Shown here piece after piece: positions 60,227 through 64,000 of a stretch of DNA of 64,000 nt. Numbering within the stretch: the first letter of the stretch is position 1; each line of letters begins with the position of its first letter. The translations under genes were made by a program, and so were the position numbers. The notes beneath the pieces were generated by a model. That model ran no database searches. It saw nothing but the letters and a program-made list of their open reading frames with translations, and was not told the origin of the DNA. This stretch comes from Dyadobacter crusticola DSM 16708 (lineage in GTDB: Bacteria; Bacteroidota; Bacteroidia; Cytophagales; Spirosomataceae): assembly GCF_000701505.1 (NCBI RefSeq), contig NZ_KL370786.1, positions 562,651 through 626,650 on the forward strand, read 5' to 3'.

Positions 60227-61531
60227 ATGAGAATAATCTACAACATCCACTTCATTTTCTTGCTAGTGCTACTGTCCATTTCTCCCGGCGTCGCTCAGAC
60301 TACCTGTGATGGGACTATGGCGGTTTGTATCACCCGTCCGCCGTTTGCGCTAGCTGCTGGGTTGCCGGAAGGCGGAACGTATTCGGGAGTGGGTGTGAGT
60401 AATGGCATTTTCAGTCCGGCGGTGGCGGGCGGTGGTCTGCATCAGATAACCTACACTGCGCCTGACAATAGCACCTGTAAGTTTTACCTGCATGTAATTG
60501 AAAAGGTAGAATTCTTGTGCAGCCTTGAACCAGTGATGTTTTGCGTCGGCTCGGATCCGCAGCCGATAACAAACTGCGGCCCAAGTGTGGAGGCAGCAGT
60601 AACCTATTCCGGACCTGGTATTAGCGACAATGTATTCAATCCGTCTGTTGCAGGTGTTGGAACGCATACTTACACCATGTCAGCGGTCACTGCGGATGGT
60701 TGCGTGGGATCTCAGAATGCGGAGATAACTGTTTATGACGAACCGGCTCCGATTATCAGCTGCCCTGAACCTATTTTTACCAGCTCTGGCGACGGTGATT
60801 TTACGATAACCGGCGGTGTAACCAGCACGCCCGGCGATGTGTTTTACTATGGTACCGGTGTTCTCGGCGATCAGCAGACCTTCTCGCCTGCGCTCACTGG
60901 TAATGGTGCGCATGAAATTACAATGAGAGCTTTCTCAATCCTCGATGACCTCACGCATACTTGTGTGAGCTCGTGCAAGTTTGCAATCAATGTAGGGAGC
61001 TTACCCGTCACACTGGCGGCCTTCGGTAGTGTGAGTAGCAAGGAAGGAATTGCATTGAAATGGCTGACAGCATCAGAGATTAATTTCGACCGGTTTGAGC
61101 TGGAAAGGAGCAGGGATCCGAAGGCGGGCTTCAAGAAGATATATGAAGTGCGTGGAGGCAATGCGCAAAATACATACCATTTTGTGGATCAAACTGCGGA
61201 TAAAGGTTTAGCCTGGTATTACCGTTTGAAGATGATCGATGAAGACGGTACCTATGCTTAAAGTAAGATCATCTGGGAGCTGAGCGAGGGAGATTTTGGC
61301 ATTAACACATTTCCAAATCCGGTATCAGGGGGAGAAATGCATTTTCAATCCGGTGTCGATATCAGCGGTATTTCCATCACAGACCAGACTGGTCTTGAAG
61401 TATGGAAATCGGGTTTTCCGAAAACGAAAACGCGTTCCATCAGCCTTCCTTCGCTGAAACCAGGAACATATCTCCTGAAATATGCTACCAGCTCAGGCAC
61501 GACGTATTTTTCTAAACTACTAGTTCACTAA
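60227..61531 (+). pseudogene. Type IX secreted protein gene interrupted by an in-frame stop
   Basis: One frame runs from the ATG at 60227 to TAA at 61529-61531 (434 codons) but is interrupted by TAA at 61259-61261. Before the stop come a signal peptide, three Ig-like units with the repeating pattern GTYSGVGVSNGIFSPAVAG / TYSGPGISDNVFNPSVAG / FYYGTGVLGDQQTFSPALTG, and an FN3-like unit ending in MIDEDGTYA. After it, SKIIWELSE and a Por-type sorting tail (FPNPVSGGEM, KPGTYLLKY, FSKLLVH) continue. TAA replaces what would naturally be a Tyr codon. The truncated product would lack its sorting tail. Confidence 0.8.
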
Positions 61532-61539
61532 TCAGGCAT

Positions 61540-62052
61540 TTAGCCGGGCAGCAGCCTTTTATAAATGCCAAAATTCTCATCATCATAACATACAAACAGT
61601 ACCTTCTCAATCCCGGTCGTTTGTTTTAAAAAATCTTGCACGGTTTGAACAGCAATTTCTGCGGCGCGCTGCTTGGGGAAGCCATAAATACCGGTACTTA
61701 TGTTTGGAAAAGCGACTGTCTTTACCTGATTTTCGACAGCCAGCCGCAAGCTGTTGCGATAAGCTGAGGCTAGCAATGCTTCTTCATTTTTATTGCCTCC
61801 ATTCCAAACAGGCCCTACTGTGTGAATCACGTATTTGGCTGATAGTTTCCCTCCCGTAGTAATCACCGCTTCCCCGGTGTTGCAGCCTCCCTGCTTATTC
61901 CTGATCGCAATGCATTCATCGAGAATTGCCTTGCCGCCTGCGCTGTGAATAGCTCCGTCAACCCCGCCGCCGCCCAGCAGCGAGGAGTTGGCTGCATTGA
62001 CGATCGCGTCTGCATTTATCTTCGTGATATCACCTTTTGTCAATTCTATCAT
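61540..62052 (-). CDS. Macrodomain protein, ADP-ribosyl hydrolase type
   Basis: The start at 62052 (MIELTKGDITKINADAIVNA) gives 170 aa, the normal length of a stand-alone macrodomain. GDITKINADAIVNAANSSL, GGGGVDGAIHSAGG and ISTGIYGFP match the O-acetyl-ADP-ribose deacetylase/MacroD subgroup. It removes ADP-ribose from proteins or small molecules. It converges with the interrupted type IX gene 9 bases away and is divergent from the oxidoreductase gene. Confidence 0.95.
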   Translation of the reverse strand: MIELTKGDITKINADAIVNAANSSLLGGGGVDGAIHSAGGKAILDECIAIRNKQGGCNTGEAVITTGGKLSAKYVIHTVGPVWNGGNKNEEALLASAYRNSLRLAVENQVKTVAFPNISTGIYGFPKQRAAEIAVQTVQDFLKQTTGIEKVLFVCYDDENFGIYKRLLPG

Positions 62053-62199
62053 AGCCTCAAAGTCGGTAAATGTCGTAATAGTGGCGGGCATCCCGCACAG
62101 TCAGGTGCCGCTTGTTTTTTAAGAATAACCTCAGTATCCTACATTAAATTAAACCTATTCTTCCTTTATATATTCAGAAAGCAAAACCTTAATCAAAAA

Positions 62200-63663
62200 A
62201 TGGACCAATCGAATACACAAAAAGATCGCCCGGCTTCGTCGAGGAGGGAATTTATCAAAGCCTCAGCAACGGCCGCCGCAGGTTTTATGATCGTGCCGCG
62301 TCACGTGCTCGGCAAAGGTTACCGCGCACCCAGCGATATGCTGACCGTTGCCGGAGTTGGTGTGGGAGGAAAAGGCAGATCGGACATAGCGAGTTTTTTC
62401 AAAAGCGGCAAAGCCAACATCGGGTATTTGTGTGACGTAGACGATAGGAGAGCTGCGGAGACGGTACAAACTTATCCGAAAGCCAAATACTATAAGGACT
62501 GGCGCGAGATGTTTGAGAAGGAATCAAAGAACTTCGATGCAGTCTCGGTTTCAACCCCCGACCATACCCACGCGGTAGTGGCGATGGCGGCAATGCAAAT
62601 GGGCAAGCACGTGTATGTACAAAAACCTATGACGCACGATATCTGGGAAGCCAGAAAGCTCACCGAGGCAGCTGCCAAATACAAGGTTGTGACGCAAATG
62701 GGTAACCAGGGTTCGTCCGGCGATGGTGTAAGACAGCTGCACGAATGGTACGATGCGGGTGTGATCGGCGATGTGGATACCGTTTACATCTGGACCAACC
62801 GGCCGATCTGGCCGCAAGGTATTCCCTGGCCGAGCGACAAGCCCGCTGTGCCGAAAGAGCTTAACTGGGACCTCTGGCTGGGTACCGCTCCCTATAAAGA
62901 TTACGTCGACGGACTGATCCCGGGCAGCTGGCGTGGCTGGTGGGATTATGGTACCGGCGCATTGGGCGACCTGGGCTGTCACCTGATGGAAGCTCCATTC
63001 CGCGTGCTGGGCCTTAAATATGCGACAGACATGCAGGCGAGTGTGGGAAGTGTGTTTACAGGATTTGGTAAAAGAGGTATTTTCCCTGACAGCTGTCCGC
63101 CTTCAAGCCACGCTACTCTGACATTCCCAAAAACACCGAGAACGAAAGGTCCCGTAACGATGCACTGGATGGACGGCGGGATTAAACCTGAGCGGCCTGA
63201 GGAGCTGGGACCAAATGAATTGTTTGGTGACGGAAACAGCGGTATTCTGTTTGTGGGATCAAAAGGTAAAATGATGGCGAGTGAATATGCGGCGAATCCG
63301 CGTTTGCTGCCACTGAGCCGGATGCAGGAAGTGAAAGTCAAACAAAAATTCGCGCGGGTACCAGGAAGTGCGGATGGTCACTATGCACAATGGGTAGAGG
63401 GTTGCATTGCCGGTTATGGTAAAATGGAGCTGAGCTCACCATTCGAGCTGGCCGGCCCGCTTACCGAAGCGATACTCGGCGCTAACCTCGCGATCCGCGG
63501 CGCAGATATGCCAAAAGCACGTGAAGATGGCAAAGGTTACACTTACCCAGGCAGCAACATGAAGATGCTCTGGGATGCTCAAAATATGAAAGTAACAAAC
63601 TTCGACGAGGTCAACCAATGGGTGAAGAGAGATTACCGCGAAGGTTGGAGCCTGGGAGTTTAG
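62200..63663 (+). CDS. Tat-exported Gfo/Idh/MocA-family oxidoreductase
   Basis: The start at 62200 gives 487 aa with a twin-arginine signal (SSRREFIKASATAAAGFMIV). The NAD-binding Rossmann motif is VAGVGVGGKGRSD near residue 47, and EKP-type catalytic region is VYVQKPMTHD (Lys). Then WDLWLGTAP, WWDYGTGALGDLGCHLMEAP follow, typical of the secreted Bacteroidota/Planctomycetes branch. Substrates are sugars or inositols, unknown here. A long upstream open frame to 61945 is not used. Confidence 0.92.
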   Translation: MDQSNTQKDRPASSRREFIKASATAAAGFMIVPRHVLGKGYRAPSDMLTVAGVGVGGKGRSDIASFFKSGKANIGYLCDVDDRRAAETVQTYPKAKYYKDWREMFEKESKNFDAVSVSTPDHTHAVVAMAAMQMGKHVYVQKPMTHDIWEARKLTEAAAKYKVVTQMGNQGSSGDGVRQLHEWYDAGVIGDVDTVYIWTNRPIWPQGIPWPSDKPAVPKELNWDLWLGTAPYKDYVDGLIPGSWRGWWDYGTGALGDLGCHLMEAPFRVLGLKYATDMQASVGSVFTGFGKRGIFPDSCPPSSHATLTFPKTPRTKGPVTMHWMDGGIKPERPEELGPNELFGDGNSGILFVGSKGKMMASEYAANPRLLPLSRMQEVKVKQKFARVPGSADGHYAQWVEGCIAGYGKMELSSPFELAGPLTEAILGANLAIRGADMPKAREDGKGYTYPGSNMKMLWDAQNMKVTNFDEVNQWVKRDYREGWSLGV

Positions 63664-63679
63664 AAAGTACAAATGCAAA

Positions 63680-63711
63680 GAGGGTGTCTCAGTTTTAGCC
63701 GAGGCACCCTC
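63680..63711 (+). terminator. Terminator after the oxidoreductase gene
   Basis: GAGGGTGTCTC (63680-63690) pairs with GAGGCACCCTC (63701-63711), with one G-U pair, around a 10-base T-rich loop. It lies 16 bases after the stop. Confidence 0.6.
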
Positions 63712-63809
63712 GTCCATTTGCTTTAAACTGAGTGGAAATTGAAACGCGATATCGATCCATTCAAAGCTAATCGGCTGTTTTCGGCTTAAAAAGCAAGAAA
63801 CGGGCGCTC

Positions 63810-64000
63810 CTAAGCTGCTCTTTTCCTTAGATTCTGGGCTAATGCGATCAGTCCCCATTCGATTTCGACCTTTTGCTTGCCGCGGAGCATAAACCGGCGG
63901 AAGCCGTGGTTATTTTTGATGTTGCCAAAGACCGGTTCGACATCAAAGCACCGTTTCTTTCTTTTAGCAATTCCTTCTTCACTTTTTAGTAGCTCGTTGG
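63810..64000 (-). mobile_element. IS1182-type transposase, C-terminal fragment at the window edge
   Basis: Hand translation of the minus strand gives NELLKSEEGIAKRKKRCFD, then EPVFGNIKNNHGFRRFMLRG and VEIEWGLIALAQNLRKRA before a TAG at 63810-63812. This is the conserved C-terminus of IS1182/IS1380-like DDE transposases. The gene continues beyond the window, so completeness and the inverted-repeat ends cannot be judged. The 98 bases between it and the hairpin at 63711 contain no recognised terminal repeat. Confidence 0.85.

Noticed and set aside
61945..62199. N-terminal extension of the Gfo/Idh/MocA protein
   Set aside because: It is antisense to the macrodomain gene and would bury the twin-arginine signal.

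Overview
The window reads as the chromosome of a Bacteroidota bacterium of the order Cytophagales; Dyadobacter or a close Spirosomaceae relative is my best guess, from protein style only. Supporting signs are a SusC/SusD pair, type IX secretion C-terminal tails, a fused CcoN-CcoO oxidase, LytTR and histidine-kinase pairs, ECF sigma factors and near-absence of Shine-Dalgarno motifs. No rRNA, tRNA or CRISPR array was seen.

Layout. (1) 1-3.5 kb: the end of a thiamine operon on the + strand, thiC (partial), a double ThiE/TenI-type gene, thiG and thiH. The double gene is joined in frame by a palindromic repeat. (2) 3.5-9.1 kb: RidA-like protein, Tat-exported alkaline phosphatase, TlpA-like lipoprotein and an unrecognised Cys-containing 596-aa protein. 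(3) 9.1-21.9 kb: a long minus-strand cluster for microaerobic respiration in transcription order ccoI, ccoS, ccoNO, ccoQP, ccoG, ccoH, a SafE-type membrane protein, hemN, a PAS histidine kinase, and a response regulator fused to a Crp/FNR module. It appears to carry its own oxygen or redox regulator, like a compacted FixL-FixJ-FixK. (4) 21.9-31 kb: assorted housekeeping genes including a TspO-like protein, SDR, lipid acyltransferase, fatty-acid desaturase, a possibly split VWA protein and a DUF1080 protein. (5) 31-37.7 kb: an AT-rich membrane protein, a lipoprotein, an ECF sigma factor with an anti-sigma-like partner carrying a barrel-like tail, and a PQQ dehydrogenase with a built-in cytochrome c domain.

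(6) 37.7-44 kb: a minus-strand set read as uORF, large RNA hairpin, 39-aa membrane peptide, sterol desaturase-like hydroxylase, SusC and SusD. The leader looks like an attenuator or other cis-regulatory RNA. (7) 44.8-53 kb: the most interesting region, a ribosomal peptide natural product locus. It holds a 45-aa precursor with a lanthipeptide-like leader and a Thr/Ser-rich single-Cys core (48866-49003), a full-length LanB-type dehydratase directly downstream, a LytS/LytTR two-component pair, and a divergent protein fusing a degenerate C39-like domain, a VKOR domain and a thioredoxin-like domain. No LanC cyclase or dedicated transporter is visible.

(8) 53-64 kb: a secreted glycosidase-like protein with a type IX tail, a second ECF sigma/anti-sigma/DUF4097 operon, an amidohydrolase, a DUF2461 protein, a type IX cargo gene broken by an in-frame stop just before its sorting tail, a macrodomain protein, a Tat-exported Gfo/Idh/MocA oxidoreductase, and the end of an IS1182-type transposase running off the window.
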